Below are positions 20,866-31,720 of a DNA stretch of 64,000 nt, one piece after another. Within the stretch, counting starts at the first letter, position 1, and every line of letters begins with the position of its first letter. This DNA is from Cycas panzhihuaensis (lineage: Eukaryota; Cycadophyta), in contig CM041465.1 of NCBI GenBank assembly GCA_023213395.1, forward strand, positions 44,151,741 through 44,215,740, read 5' to 3'. The position numbers and the translations under genes were made by a program. A model generated the notes under the pieces. The model saw only the letters and a list, made by a program, of their open reading frames with translations, ran no database searches and was not told the DNA's origin.

Positions 20866-22483
20866 ATGGACACAAAAAGTAAAGAGGATTTTCCTTCTTC
20901 AACTCAATATTCACTTGTAACAGACCTAGGGTTTGTTATCTCCTCATGCAAAGATACACAAATAAATTTCAATGGAACCAAGAAAACCAACACCTACAAT
21001 AAAACAAGGAGGAAGAAAAGAAAAAAAAAAAAAAGATTAAAAGATTAAAAAATGGACCCAATGGCTTACAGAAAGAAACTCGCACTCTATGAAAAAAAGG
21101 GTCTTAGTGACTAGTACTTTTACTTTGAACAATTCTTTTTCGACTATAATGATGACCTTGACCTCACTTACTTTGGGATGGTTGGTCACATTGAGCTTTA
21201 CGATTGGGTTGCCACTCTGGAACAATTCTTTGAAGATTATTCTATAGTTTACTACTTCAAGCAGGACTATGCCAAGATCATATTTGCTATGGCGTTCTTG
21301 CAATGGGGTCTCCGTCGAACAACTTGGGAATGGTATCTCTCATACCCAAATCCAAATTAGGCATCCTTTAAGATAGGAGTTCAAAGGGAAATAGAAGCTT
21401 GCCTAACTATTGATGCTTCCACAAAAGAAGATGTACAGTGTAATGAACCTATACCACATGTAATAGGTTAGAAGGTTAAGGGTTAAGGAGGATAAGGTAG
21501 GAGTATTTAATAATAATGAAAAGGTAGGATTGGGTAGCTTAGCAGTAGAATAATATAATAATAGGGTGGTCCTCTTATAAATATAACACCCCCATCTTAT
21601 GTAAGGCATTTTAATATAATTATGAATACAATCTATTTGAGTTCATTTCAATGCCCCTTTTGGTTCTCATTGGGTGATCACTCTGTCTCTTGGCATTCTT
21701 AACCTTTTACTTTATCTTAATGTCATGGTTACATGGGTTGGCCCGTAACATACAGGACTAAGAATCTATCCAGTTGGGAGAAAATGATGTGTTGCAGGAC
21801 CACGATAACTCAAATGATGAAGAAAATGGGGAAACAAGGATCAAGTTACTTCATTTTAATCTTGATGGTTCTATCATTTTTTATGACTTGCTTGCATCCA
21901 TTCTTGCATACTTTGAAAAACTTGACTTGACAGAATATCACAAGCTTTGCTTAGGTATTCAACAATTGGAAGGTCCCCTTTAATCGTGGGCATGAGAGTG
22001 GTGCTAAAATACATACAAGCCAATTGGGACCTCTTCATTTATGTACTTCGTCAACATATTGAAGCACTCATTCCTAACCAGCATACCCTTATGGAAGGCG
22101 AGGCCAAACAAGAAGAAGAAGGGAAAGAGGAAGAAAGAGAAGATGAGGTAAATTTTACCTTGGATCAACAAGTTGAAATCTATTTACTTGAAGGTCTAAA
22201 CATCAAGTTGGCTCCATCAACATTTAGGTTGCATGAACATTTGGGTTCTCATTTTTGTGAATTTCCATATTACTACACCATGGGTCCATATTTCTTTGAT
22301 TCCGACAGTCAAATGAAAGAGTCACTCTTTTTTGGACCACATTACCATGGACTTGTACATCTTTTCTCAACAACAAGATTTACAAGAACATCTCCCCGTC
22401 ATCACCTTGATCAAACCACTACCTATGACATACTAGCAATAGCAGGTGGTGGACACATATATTTTTGTATTAAGACGCTTTGA
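20866..22483 (+). pseudogene. Gypsy-like gag remnant in the gag-only element
   Basis: From ATG 20866 a short basic leader peptide ends in a Lys/Arg-rich run, then a second ATG lies at 21052. The middle section (FGMVGHIELYDWVATLEQFFEDYSI, about 21170-21240, then WGLRRTTWEWYL) resembles the capsid pattern of Ty3/Gypsy Retrotrans_gag proteins (W-x3-E-x-F-F, then a W near the end). After the solo LTR the sequence continues (about 21756-21980), and a 178-codon ORF (21947-22483) has an acidic EEEGKEEERED patch. No zinc knuckle, protease, RT or integrase was seen. The gag assignment is by pattern only. Confidence 0.6.
21439..21750 (+). repeat. Solo LTR of the same family, nested in the gag-only element
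   Basis: This 312-bp copy is more than 90 percent identical by eye to the LTRs at 20494 and 22511. It has its own 5-bp duplication TACAG (21434-21438 and 21751-21755). No primer-binding site follows it and no polypurine tract precedes it. It is a separate insertion reduced to one LTR by recombination. Confidence 0.93.
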
Positions 22484-22510
22484 GGGCAAAGCATCTAAGG
22501 GAAGAGGGCA

Positions 22511-22822
22511 TGTAATGAACCTATACCACATGTAATAGGTTAGAAGGTTAAGGGTTAAGAAGGATAAGGTAGGAGTATTTAATAATAGTGAAAAGGTGGA
22601 ATTGGGTAGCTTAGCGATAAAGTAATATAATAATAGGGTGGTCCTCTTATAAATATGACACCCCCATTCTATGTAAGGCATCTTGATATATTTATGAATA
22701 CAATCTATTTGGGTTCACTTCAATGTCCCTTTTGGTTCTCATTTGGTAATCACTCTGTCTCTTGGCATTCTTCCCCTTTTCCTCTCTCTTATTGTCATGG
22801 TTACAGGGGTTGGCCTGCAACA
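22511..22822 (+). repeat. 3' LTR of the gag-only element
   Basis: 312 bp, preceded by the purine-rich GGGAAGAGGGCA (22499-22510) as polypurine tract, and followed by TTGAT, the second copy of the target-site duplication. Confidence 0.93.
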
Positions 22823-23340
22823 TTGATTATGATGAGACATTTGCCCTTGTTGCCAACATTACCACTGTTCGGCTTGTTTTGGCAATTATAGCTCAATTTC
22901 ATTAACCAATATTCTAGATGGACATCAAAAGTGCCTTTTTGAATGGTGATTTACATGAAGAAGTTTATTTGAAACAACATCCTAGCTATGTTGTTTGTGG
23001 CAAAGAACACTTAGTTTATAGACTTAAGAAGGATTTGTATGGCCTTAAACAATCACCTCATGCATGGTATGCGAAGATTAATGACTACTTCCAGAAGCAT
23101 AGACTTATCCGCTCATCCTTGGATCCTAATCTGTACATCAAAATGTAAGACAACTTGATCACACTTGTCATACTTTATGTTGATGATTTGTTGATTATCA
23201 GCAACGACACAGTGTGGATTTCATATCTTCAAAGGGAACTCAATAGCAACTTCGAGATGACTGACCTTGGACTACCACACTATTTGCTTGGTATTGAGGT
23301 CTAACAATAGGCAAGTCATATCTTCCTTTCTCAGGCCAAA
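22823..23340 (+). pseudogene. Second part of reverse transcriptase (element B)
   Basis: RT resumes with YDETFALVANITTVRLVLAI, MDIKSAFLNGDLHEEVYLKQ and LYGLKQSPHAWY. The catalytic YVDD is intact at 23176-23187, followed by NFEMTDLGLPHYLLGIEV. A few stops are present (for example TAG in the sequence before MDIKSAF). Confidence 0.9.
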
Positions 23341-24128
23341 TATGCAAGGTAGATATTGCAAAAATCAAGAATGAACTATTGCAAGCCTTCGCCTACCTCG
23401 ATGGAGACTAGACTCAAATTGGATACTGATGAGCATGGCAAACCTATCGACCCCACTTTGTACAGACAGCTCATGGGGAGTTTGATCTACTTGACCCATA
23501 CTTGCCCAGACATCTCTTATGCAGTTGGGATCTGTTATAGGTATATGACACAACCCAAATTCTCATATTGTAATGCAACCAAGCTGATTCTCAGATATCT
23601 CCACAAATCACTATAGTTTGGTATTGATTATTGTCAAGTGAATAATTCTTCATTGGCAGGTTTTACAGATGCAAATTGGGTTGGTTGCCAATATAGCGAA
23701 TGATCAACCTCACGCTATTGTTTTAACCTAGGCTCTGCAATTGTTTCCTGGAGTTGCAAGAAGCAACCTAATGTTACCTTGTCATCTATGAAAGCAAAAT
23801 ATAAAGTTGTTGTCAATGTAGCTACTGAAGCTATCTAGCTTAGAAGGATTCTTATTGAGCTTGGTCTTGAACAAACACAAGCTACCCCACTCTTCTGCAA
23901 CAATCAAAGTGTCCTAAAGCTGACCAAGAATCCAATGTTCCTTGCATAAGACAAAACATATCAAGGTACACCATTATTTTATCAAAGAATGTGTACAAGA
24001 TAGGGAGATTGATATTGTGTTCAAGCCAACTGACAAACAAGTTGTTGATATCTTCACAAAAGAACTTGGCAAAGACAAATTGAACAGTTTTGGCACAACC
24101 TCGGTATTCAAATTAATGAAGTCATCAT
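23341..24128 (+). pseudogene. Copia RNase H (element B)
   Basis: It includes PTLYRQLMGSLIYLTHTCPDIS, a DANWVGC-type block near 23670, NLGSAIVSWSCKKQPNVTLSS, EAI-LRRILIELGLEQ, and CNNQSVLKLTKNPMF then HIKVHHYFIKECVQD near 23960. It ends with TDKQVVDIFTKELGKDKL. Stops occur at former CAG or TGG-like codons. Confidence 0.88.
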
Positions 24129-24598
24129 TAAGGGAGGGTGTCAAAATTAATGACTCCTTCATTAATTATTTCAATGTACTTTTCAATGTAATGTAAAGTG
24201 AGACACTTTAATAACTTAACATTAGAAAGTGCAATTGTAAATTAAAGTTGTTAATAGGACATATGTAATTCACACTGACCCCTTTACCCTCATGTTGTTG
24301 ATTTTAGCAGGTTGTTAGCTTTAACTACCTCACTAATTTTAGACCCTTGGATCAAATTAATCCTAGCCATCGGTTTGTGTATTTAAGCATGAGCAATGTA
24401 CCCTCTCATGTATGAGATGTGAGACACACTTGAAAATTTCAGTGTGTGTGTTTTACTAATGAGGTGATTATTTTTGGAGCTTGAACTTAATTTCTACCCC
24501 TCCATTTCTTGTGTTGGTGATTATGCATATGTGCCTTGAATGATTAATTTTCAATGTTTATTGATCCTGGTTTAGAGGAGAGTTAATCTCTTCTTTCA
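24129..24598 (+). repeat. Polypurine tract and 3' LTR of element B
   Basis: AAGGGAGGG (24130-24138) is the polypurine tract. The LTR proper is 24139-24598 (460 bp), TGTCAAAATT to CTTCTTTCA, followed by the TSD CTGCC. Confidence 0.95.
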
Positions 24599-24603
24599 CT
24601 GCC

Positions 24604-24865
24604 ACCCATTATTGAGTGTTGTCTACCTTTGTTATTAATAATATAACTTGCAAATTGTTGTATGTCTATTGGCTATTTATTAGAAGGGCAAGAAAATCAA
24701 GAGATTGTGAATGAAAACCTTGCTAGAACGACTTATAGATTATACTTTCCCCCTTAAGCCTTTTAAGACAGTTAGGAACTTAAGCCCAGTAATAGGTTGA
24801 TAGAATTAACTAAATGGTTTCACAAAAGGCGAGCTTCAAAATATTAAAGTTCTTCACCAACCGGT
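24604..24865. other. Spacer between elements B and D
   Basis: No gene is recognised. It ends with the CAAAA duplicated by element D (24866-24870). Confidence 0.4.
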
Positions 24866-24870
24866 CAAAA

Positions 24871-25251
24871 TGTTAGACTTTAACATGGAAAACATTCATC
24901 ATCCACAATAACAATATCAATGACCAAAGATTAACTCAACATAATCATAATACATTGACATACCAAAGCACCAAAGAGTCAACATAAGCCTTGATGATTA
25001 CATATACTACCTCAACCACCTTTATATACAAATAGGTGGGAGACCATATAAGACATGTAATGCATGTGGGACAGATACCTTTATCCTGACCAATGACATT
25101 ACACCAACTAACTTGACCAATAAGCTTCTATCTTCTCACACAATATTATAATGATAAATGACTCTTGGACTTCAAGACTTAGGACTATGACTATTAATCC
25201 TAGGACATACTTTACTTAACCATACACAACATTAAACATTATATTCTAACA
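24871..25251 (-). repeat. 3' LTR and polypurine tract of element D
   Basis: 381 bp. The adjoining plus-strand CCTTCCCTTAA (25252-25262) gives TTAAGGGAAGG on the minus strand just before the LTR. Relative to this LTR the 5' LTR lacks about 40 bp near the middle (the TTGGACTTCAAGACTTAGG stretch). Confidence 0.93.
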
Positions 25252-25666
25252 CCTTCCCTTAAGGTTTAATGTCAAGACTACAAAAAGTGACTGAATACTA
25301 AAGACTAATATGATACTTGACAATGGACTTAGGACATTAAACATGGACTCTAATTTGATCAATATGTACTTTGCCTTCTTTGAATTTACAACGTCTTGAT
25401 CTTGGAAAGGTCTTGAACACAATGTCTTGGACTTGATCTTGGTCTTCAATCCTGCAATGTGGCCTCTGGAGTAGTCCCTTAGAGTGACGGTTCTTGAACC
25501 TTGTCTTTTTTGTCTTCATGTGCAATTGGGAACCCTTTATCACACAAAATGTGTAGTAGATCAAGCTTGAGCTTACTTGTGCTTGGTGAGGACCTGTCAG
25601 GTGTTTTTGCATGTACTTATCAAAGGTGTCTTCAAGGTGTACATCAAATATGTCTTCCATCAGAAT

Positions 25667-27433
25667 TCAGGTTACCACCTGTTTGCTTCTACTGTCTTCA
25701 GCATGCGAGTGATCAAACAAATAAATGTCAGCAATTGGAGATAGGTTGACAATATCACCAATATCCAAATATGACCACAAGTCATCAAGTGGTGCGACAA
25801 CATCACTTGAAGTGTGAACATTGTATAGGCCATCATTATGAGCATCATCATTATCGTCATCAATGTCTTGTAAATCAACATCATTTAAGACATAAGCATG
25901 AATAGCTTCATCCTGCATGTGTTTCTCTTCAACAAGACCTTCATCGATTTGTGAGCAGTTTACAGTGTAACCAATATCTGAATCAAAAATGAGCTCAACA
26001 CAAACGTCAAATGAACAAACAGACTTTACTTCATCATCTTTGATAAGATCATCCTCCCCTGAAGCAATGAATTCATCATAGTTACCTATATCCGGTTCAA
26101 CATGCTCATCTGCTTCAACTTTGTCACTTGAAGTAGCAGAACTTCCCTCATCATCTTGCTTACCTGTGTTAACAATGGAATTATTTTCCCTTTCAAGAGT
26201 CTCTTCCACTTGTGCAGGTACTTGTTCTGAATATTTTGTTTTATCTTCATCACCCAAGAGATTTTTTGTCGTAGCAAATACGATGAGGATTTCTATTACG
26301 ATCACATGTATGTACCTCCCAACATAAGAATAGTGTAATATCTTAACACGATTGCCTCTCTTGACCAAGTATCCTGCCCATAACATACAACAATCTTGGT
26401 AGACAAGACTTTGATCAAATAATACTCCAACTATGTTCTTCCTTCTTTTGAATGAATCTTCTAGAACCAATGCAGGATATGTTAACACAGTTTGAATTCT
26501 TTCAAGGGTAAGTGTAGAAAACGTTGCCATGTTAAATGTTGTCATACAAAGTCTAGTGCATATGCATACAACAATGTAACCTAACAATGTTTGGAACCTA
26601 GCAACAAATTTATCAACATAGATTAAAGTGATATAATTCACATTTTCCACTAAGTCAGTTGAATTTCCATATTGAACCACCTGTAACAGATCAATTTCTG
26701 AACTTTCAATGTCCATCCTTTCACTCTTTCCTATTAGCGTGCTGAAACTCAAGATGTTTGATGGGATAATTCTCTTCTCAACCTTTAGTTCTTTATTTTC
26801 ATCTTCTTCCTCAGATCCTAAGCAACGATCTAAGGTTAAATCACCAATAAGTTCATTTGCAAAGATTGCTTTGTCACAACAATTATATTCATTTATTTCT
26901 TCATCAACAGAGAACCTATTTTCAGAAATAAGTTCACATACCTTTTCACCTTCCTTATCATCAAATGAATTTATAAGAGATTCACAATTACAGAAACTGA
27001 CCTGATTACATTTATCCTTTTTTATTTTCCTCTTCAATTTCTTTTTCTGATTCTTTGTCAGGTTACGGTGCGCAACCTGCACTTCTTTCTTTTGATTAGC
27101 TGCATTTTTTATGTCTTTACCTTCATTCATTGGTTGTTGGTTTGTCAGCTTGGAATCAAATTTCTCTTTTATGAAGTTCCATGTTTTGTGTGCCCTACAA
27201 GTAGTATTTTGGGTGAGCCAAAAAATATCACTGTATTTTATGCAGCCTCCTTGTGTGGACATGACAGAAATCCATTGAAATACAGATGTGTCCTTTTGTT
27301 CCAGCACTGGTGAAGCATCATTGTATCCTTCTAAAACAATCTCCTATAAGCCAAGGGAGATGAGCCAGGACTTCATGTTTTCTGGCCATTCTAAATAGTT
27401 GTCTTTTGTTAATAGAAGATGAGTATGACCCAT
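25667..27433 (-). CDS. Gag-like N-terminus fused to a long acidic protein, one in-frame stop
   Basis: The longest open part is 25667-27307 (546 codons). The same frame can be followed up to an ATG at 27433. That start has the Copia-gag pattern LTKDNYLEWPENMKSWL, broken only by a TAG at 27344-27346 in a place where related gag proteins often have Trp. AHKTWNFIKEKF resembles the W-x-x-L/I-x-x-x-F motif of UBN2 gag. Next come a Lys-rich patch (about residues 127-141, KNQKKKLKRKIKKDK) and a long acidic, Asp/Glu-rich tail with hydrophobic patches. I see no zinc knuckle, DSGA, integrase or RT motif. The gag start is a pattern match and the tail is of unknown function. The long open frame in an old-looking region may mean relatively recent activity or selection. 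Confidence 0.65.
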
Positions 27434-29641
27434 TTTGATACCTTACAATCAAACTGCTTATTGTGTACTTGAAATCAGAAACTCAGTCATGTACCCATAT
27501 GCAACAGAAATTTATCAGCAGTCATCAAAGGACTCATAAATAGCTTCATCAAAATATCAATAAATACCCTCAAGTCATATACCAAAATGACCGCCTCTAA
27601 GATACGGTTCTAATGCCTTAGACGGAATGCGAAATGGATGTTTGAATGCAGAGATATAAAATAGATCGTACAAGAACCCTCTTTGTATATCAAACAGAGT
27701 AAAGGCAATTTTTAAACTATTATCAGATCTAGCCTTCAAAACACGACCTTGAACAATAGAATTTATCGTTGTTTTGGGTCTTTTCAATACAAGAGTGTTA
27801 CCTATTTTATCTTCATCAAGTCAACTTTTCTCCGTATGGAGGGCTGAGATTTAGAAGCTAGCATTGTTCGGACAAGGCCCGCATCTTCCCCGTGTGCATA
27901 GTCTTGCTTCAAGCCTGCAACTCCTCCGAGTGTTGTGAGATAAGGTATTTTTCAGCTGCATCAACCAACTGCTCCTTTGAAACGTTCAGGTCAGCAAGAA
28001 TAAAGTGCCTCCAACATCTCAGTCATTTCCAATTTACTCAAGTCCATCGTCATTCCATGCAAAGAGGATTAGCACATTGACTTGTGAAGTTGCAATTTTT
28101 GTAAGAATTTTGGAAAATCGTTAGAAACCAAATTTTGGCATTTGATTTCCTGGCAATTCAACTACACAATTTGTGGGTACCAACCAGTGCCAAACACCGA
28201 GAACAAAGACTTTCTTCGCAACCTCATGAAGACCAATCAGAGCAAATTTCCCGTTACAATAATTTCAAAACATCTAGGTAACACGACCAGTTCTTCTTAT
28301 TACGTTAAAGATCCCTTGTTTGACTTATGCCAAAGGCATCTAGGTTTCGTCTCCCATGATACCATGACCAAGCTGCAAGCAGACCACTAAAAACCTGCAA
28401 CTTAAACACAGTCTAGAGCTCAACCAAACCAGAGGCTGTATCGGTGAAATTGAATGGCAAGTCGTGACTGTGATGTGATGACCAACATCAACCGATCTAA
28501 AATTTATCTTCTTCAAGTGTCTGCGTCCAAGGACAATATCTGAAAACATCTATAAGGGAGTGAATATATACTGGTCTGCAGCCCCAATAAGTGCACAAGA
28601 CCAAGCCGCCAGGTACACCCAACTGCCAAATATTATAGACAGATAAATTTACTATTCATTGTCGAGCAAATCTGCCACATCTTTTATCAACGCCAAATTC
28701 TATTGTAACCTTGAAGCAATGTCAGTCGGGAGAATATTACAGAGCAATGTGGGACTTAGATCTTTAATGAGAGATTCTTGAATAGTGACATAGAGAAGCT
28801 TTTCACACAACTGCGCCTTTTAAACTCTTCACACAAGACGATAACAATCGCTCGATGGCATCCAGTTCAAGAAGACGGACTTATGGAGTTACATGCATAA
28901 CCCTTACGCATTTACACAACAGTGACAGCCTTCAATAGTGCTTCATCAGACAGCCCTGCAGATCTGTTATCATAAATTTTGACAGGAGCAACTTCACAAT
29001 CACCAACCATGCACAGAACAGGCATAAAGGTGGGTATCACCTCACGCCTCCTTTAGCTAGAACAGAAAAAGTGGAACCAAGAAGAGCGAGCACTTCAAGC
29101 AAGCACGACAACAGTTTTGAATAGAACTGAACGGACTGCACGGATCTCAACAACGAAGTTCCAATAGGTAAATTTTTAACTTACCACTCTCACAATGTCA
29201 TGAACGAATTACTAGTTCCTTCTCTCAGGATAACCTTGCTCTGAGCCAGCAAACCCTTAATATTCTAACACAATCTCTCAAGGACAAGTATGAAGCCTTA
29301 ACTCTCACGATTAAGGTAAATTTAACAACCATCAATTAAAAACCTCCATGAAATCCTGTTTCATAATCATTTCCTTATAGCAAGGTAGGGAACAGAGTTA
29401 CCCAGACAAAATTCTTGTTTCGTATCAACACTTGGCATACTTCATACTGACGATGACTTTGAAACTTTTCTTCAATCTGGCACCCACTTGATGGAGCCAC
29501 CTCCTCTCTCGATCTTCTTCTTACAACAGGATGGCCTGGAACTTCACTTCCTCAATTCAACTCTTCAATCTGACAGCCAATCTAACGGAGTTGCCTTCCT
29601 CCCTTATCAAAGAGAACCTGCAGAACAATAGCCTTAACAAG
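27434..29641 (-). other. Long leader of element D
   Basis: About 2.2 kb between the primer-binding site and the gag-like ATG. It holds only short ORFs, for example a 70-codon one at 27575-27787 with no recognised motif. The part next to the primer-binding site resembles 60706-61149. Confidence 0.6.
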
Positions 29642-30005
29642 CAACCTGCTCTGATACCATGTTAAACTTTAACATGAAAAACATTCATCATCCACAATAA
29701 CAATATCAATGACCAAAGATTAACTCAACATAATCAGAATACATTGACATACCAAAGCACCAAAGACTCAGCATGAGCCTTGATGATTACATATACTACA
29801 TCAACCACCTTTATATACAAAATAGGTGGGAGACCATACAAGACATATAACGCATGTGGGACAAACACCTTTATCCTGACCAATGACATTACACCAACTA
29901 ACTTGACCAATAAGCTTCTATCTTCCCACACAATATTATAATGATAAATGACTCTAGGACATACTTTACTTAACCATACACAATATTAAACATTATACTC
30001 TAACA
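29642..30005 (-). repeat. Primer-binding site and 5' LTR of element D
   Basis: The plus strand CAACCTGCTCTGATACCA (29642-29659) gives TGGTATCAGAGCAGGTTG on the minus strand, with an exact 12-base match to the Met-tRNA site. The LTR is 29660-30005, 346 bp. Confidence 0.95.
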
Positions 30006-30229
30006 CAAAATGGCAAGTATTTTTGGGTCATTTGCCAAGAAGGTAAGCTTGTGTGTCATCCCAAAGGATCTTGATGATGAACATAAAGAGCTTTCTTATA
30101 AGAAATGCCAAAGAAGACTAAAGATTTCAATTCTGACAAACCCAAAGTACAACCTTTAGTAGCTTAATAGTTCTTGCCATTGTTTAGCTTTAATTTTTGA
30201 ATGTGGTATGGGCTACAATACCACAAGGA
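30006..30229. other. Flank of element D, no gene seen
   Basis: It starts with the second copy of the CAAAA duplication. No supported coding sequence. Confidence 0.4.
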
Positions 30230-30410
30230 CACTAGTAATGGAGTAGGAATTGTTGACCCTTAAGTCACAACATTACAACACTAGAAAGAATGTGGGTGTG
30301 TACTTTATCACATTGAATGGCAAAGTACACTTACATAAAGTACAATACTTTACAATATAAAATACATTGACTTAACACTTAAACATAAAGGTCTAGCGTT
30401 AATAGCATTT
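30230..30410 (-). repeat. LTR relic of the element A family
   Basis: The minus strand matches 4628-4790 of the element A LTR: shared ACCTTTATGTTTAA, GTTAAGTCAATGTA, GTGATAAAGTACACACCCAC and ATTCTTTCTAGTG. It is a short fragment without a primer-binding site. Confidence 0.6.
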
Positions 30411-31440
30411 CCTTTCAAACACTTAAAACTATGAGAATGAGATCATAAAATTCATTATCTTCCTCAGTAATTATGGTTAAACAGGATGAACTCCAAGAAG
30501 AACAGCTTTTGCAAATTTATGGAGCTTACCCTAGTTCAAAGGCTAATCTCAGTCCCCAAATGCTGTTCAAGAACACTTGCTCACTTGAGGACAAGAGATG
30601 TCCAACGAATAGCTCCATGGGCTCTCCTCATAATGGAAACTATACTTCCATCATTCCACTCTTTCTCCAAAAGAAAATGAACAGTTGTGGGGATCATGCA
30701 TTCATGCTAGACAGGAAATAATACTGTAAACCATCTGGTCATACCTTGTAAGAAGTCACCGTGTAGATTTAAAACTTATGTTTGCAAACACTACCACTAA
30801 ACGTTTAGGTTATATGCTTTTGAATGCCCTAAATCGAGCAATCGAAATAGGAAATAATTTGGACATTTACCATCAATTATCCATGATAGGTGTCAAGGCA
30901 CAAAATCATTCTGACCAAATGACAACCTTGCCACAACCACAAATTCCCCACTCCCCTCTGCTTCTTGGTATCCTATATAATGGTCATGGATAAGCCAACG
31001 CAAAACATACAAGTGCATATATTCCAATTTTGTAAATTCATGTTTTTGAGTATGACCAGCTATAGGTGATACTAAAAGTGGATAACAATGCTAGTGACTA
31101 AAGGCCAGATCATGCTGACTAATATGCCCAGATAAATGCAACAATTACTCTCGTTTCAATACAGGAATGGGAATGCCTTCCCAAGAAGTTTTGGAACATT
31201 TCTAATGGGATTAGTTAGGTTTTTTTTCCTTTATCAGTGGAGACTGTTTTAGGGACGCCATATTTAACTATACTATATGATATACACATAATCAGCAAGA
31301 AAGCATTAACAACACTAACTTCTGTTGAGCTCCACGCCTATTATACACCAGGCTTTGCTTAATATGCCAGGTCTTGCACATGAGCATAAAGGCTGAATTT
31401 CTGAAAATCAAAACTCTACATTTACTCCATCATAAAAACA
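30411..31440. other. Downstream flank of AP-3 delta, unassigned
   Basis: Short ORFs at 30473-30721 and 30778-30993 (plus) show no motif I recognise. They may be chance or fragments of decayed repeats. Confidence 0.35.
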
Positions 31441-31539
31441 GTGGCACCATTTGTACAGAAATATAATTGCACCACTTGCGCAGAAACATAATTGCACCAC
31501 TTGTGCAGAAACATAATTGCACCACTTGTGCAGAAATAT
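31441..31539. repeat. 25-bp tandem repeat, 4 units, downstream of AP-3 delta
   Basis: Units of 25 bp (AATTGCACCACTTGTGCAGAAACAT) start at 31465, 31490 and 31515, with a diverged first unit at 31441. It lies about 180 bp beyond the AP-3 delta stop on the minus strand, so it could be in the 3' UTR. Confidence 0.88.
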
Positions 31540-31720
31540 GATTGAATGAACAAAAATGTATGCACCACACATACATAAAAATAAAAATAACTCTGTGTTT
31601 CACTCACCTGCAAAATGCTACAGCAACTTAAATCAATCACCAGCAGCATATTAAGAATGCACATTGGCCAATGCCCTCTCTGTTTCCCAATTGAGGAACA
31701 TAAAACTAAAGATGTGGCCA

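Larger units (their letters stand above)
20494..22822 (+). mobile_element. Gag-only LTR element nested in element B RT
   Basis: LTRs at 20494-20804 and 22511-22822 both read TGTAATGAACCTATACC to C(C/T)(C/T)G(T/C)AACA. The target-site duplication TTGAT is at 20489-20493 and 22823-22827, and removing the element restores the RT frame (GID then YDETF). The internal region has one gag-like gene and no protease, RT or integrase. A third LTR copy (21439-21750) is a separate solo LTR with its own TSD. Confidence 0.95.
13541..24598 (+). mobile_element. Copia LTR retrotransposon B, full-length host of nested insertions
   Basis: LTRs at 13541-13995 and 24139-24598 both start TGTCA(A/G)AATTAATGACTCC. 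The 5-bp target-site duplication CTGCC is present at 13536-13540 and 24599-24603. A primer-binding site, gag, protease, integrase, RT and RNase H follow in Copia order. Two later insertions (16453-18524 and 20494-22822) interrupt it. Without them it would be about 6.6 kb. All domains carry stops, so it is not autonomous now. Confidence 0.97.
24871..30005 (-). mobile_element. Element D: complete LTR element with gag-like ORF and no pol
   Basis: LTRs at 24871-25251 (3') and 29660-30005 (5') start TGTTA(A/G)ACTTTAACATG on the plus strand and end (A/T)CTCTAACA or ATTCTAACA. The target-site duplication CAAAA is exact (24866-24870 and 30006-30010). A good Met-tRNA primer-binding site and a polypurine tract fix the minus orientation. 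The 4.4-kb internal region has one long ORF but no protease, integrase, RT or RNase H. Proteins in trans would be needed for its movement (inference). Confidence 0.95.

Noticed and set aside
20494-22822. Reading the three LTR copies as one tandem three-LTR element
   Set aside because: The middle copy has its own flanking TACAG duplication and no primer-binding site, so it is a separate solo insertion.
26121-27313. Plus-strand ORFs of 68-98 codons opposite the element D ORF
   Set aside because: They are shadows of the long minus-strand frame and carry no recognised domain.
30473-30993. Possible small host gene next to AP-3 delta
   Set aside because: Two short ORFs without homology, splice evidence or promoter. 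Not distinguishable from chance.
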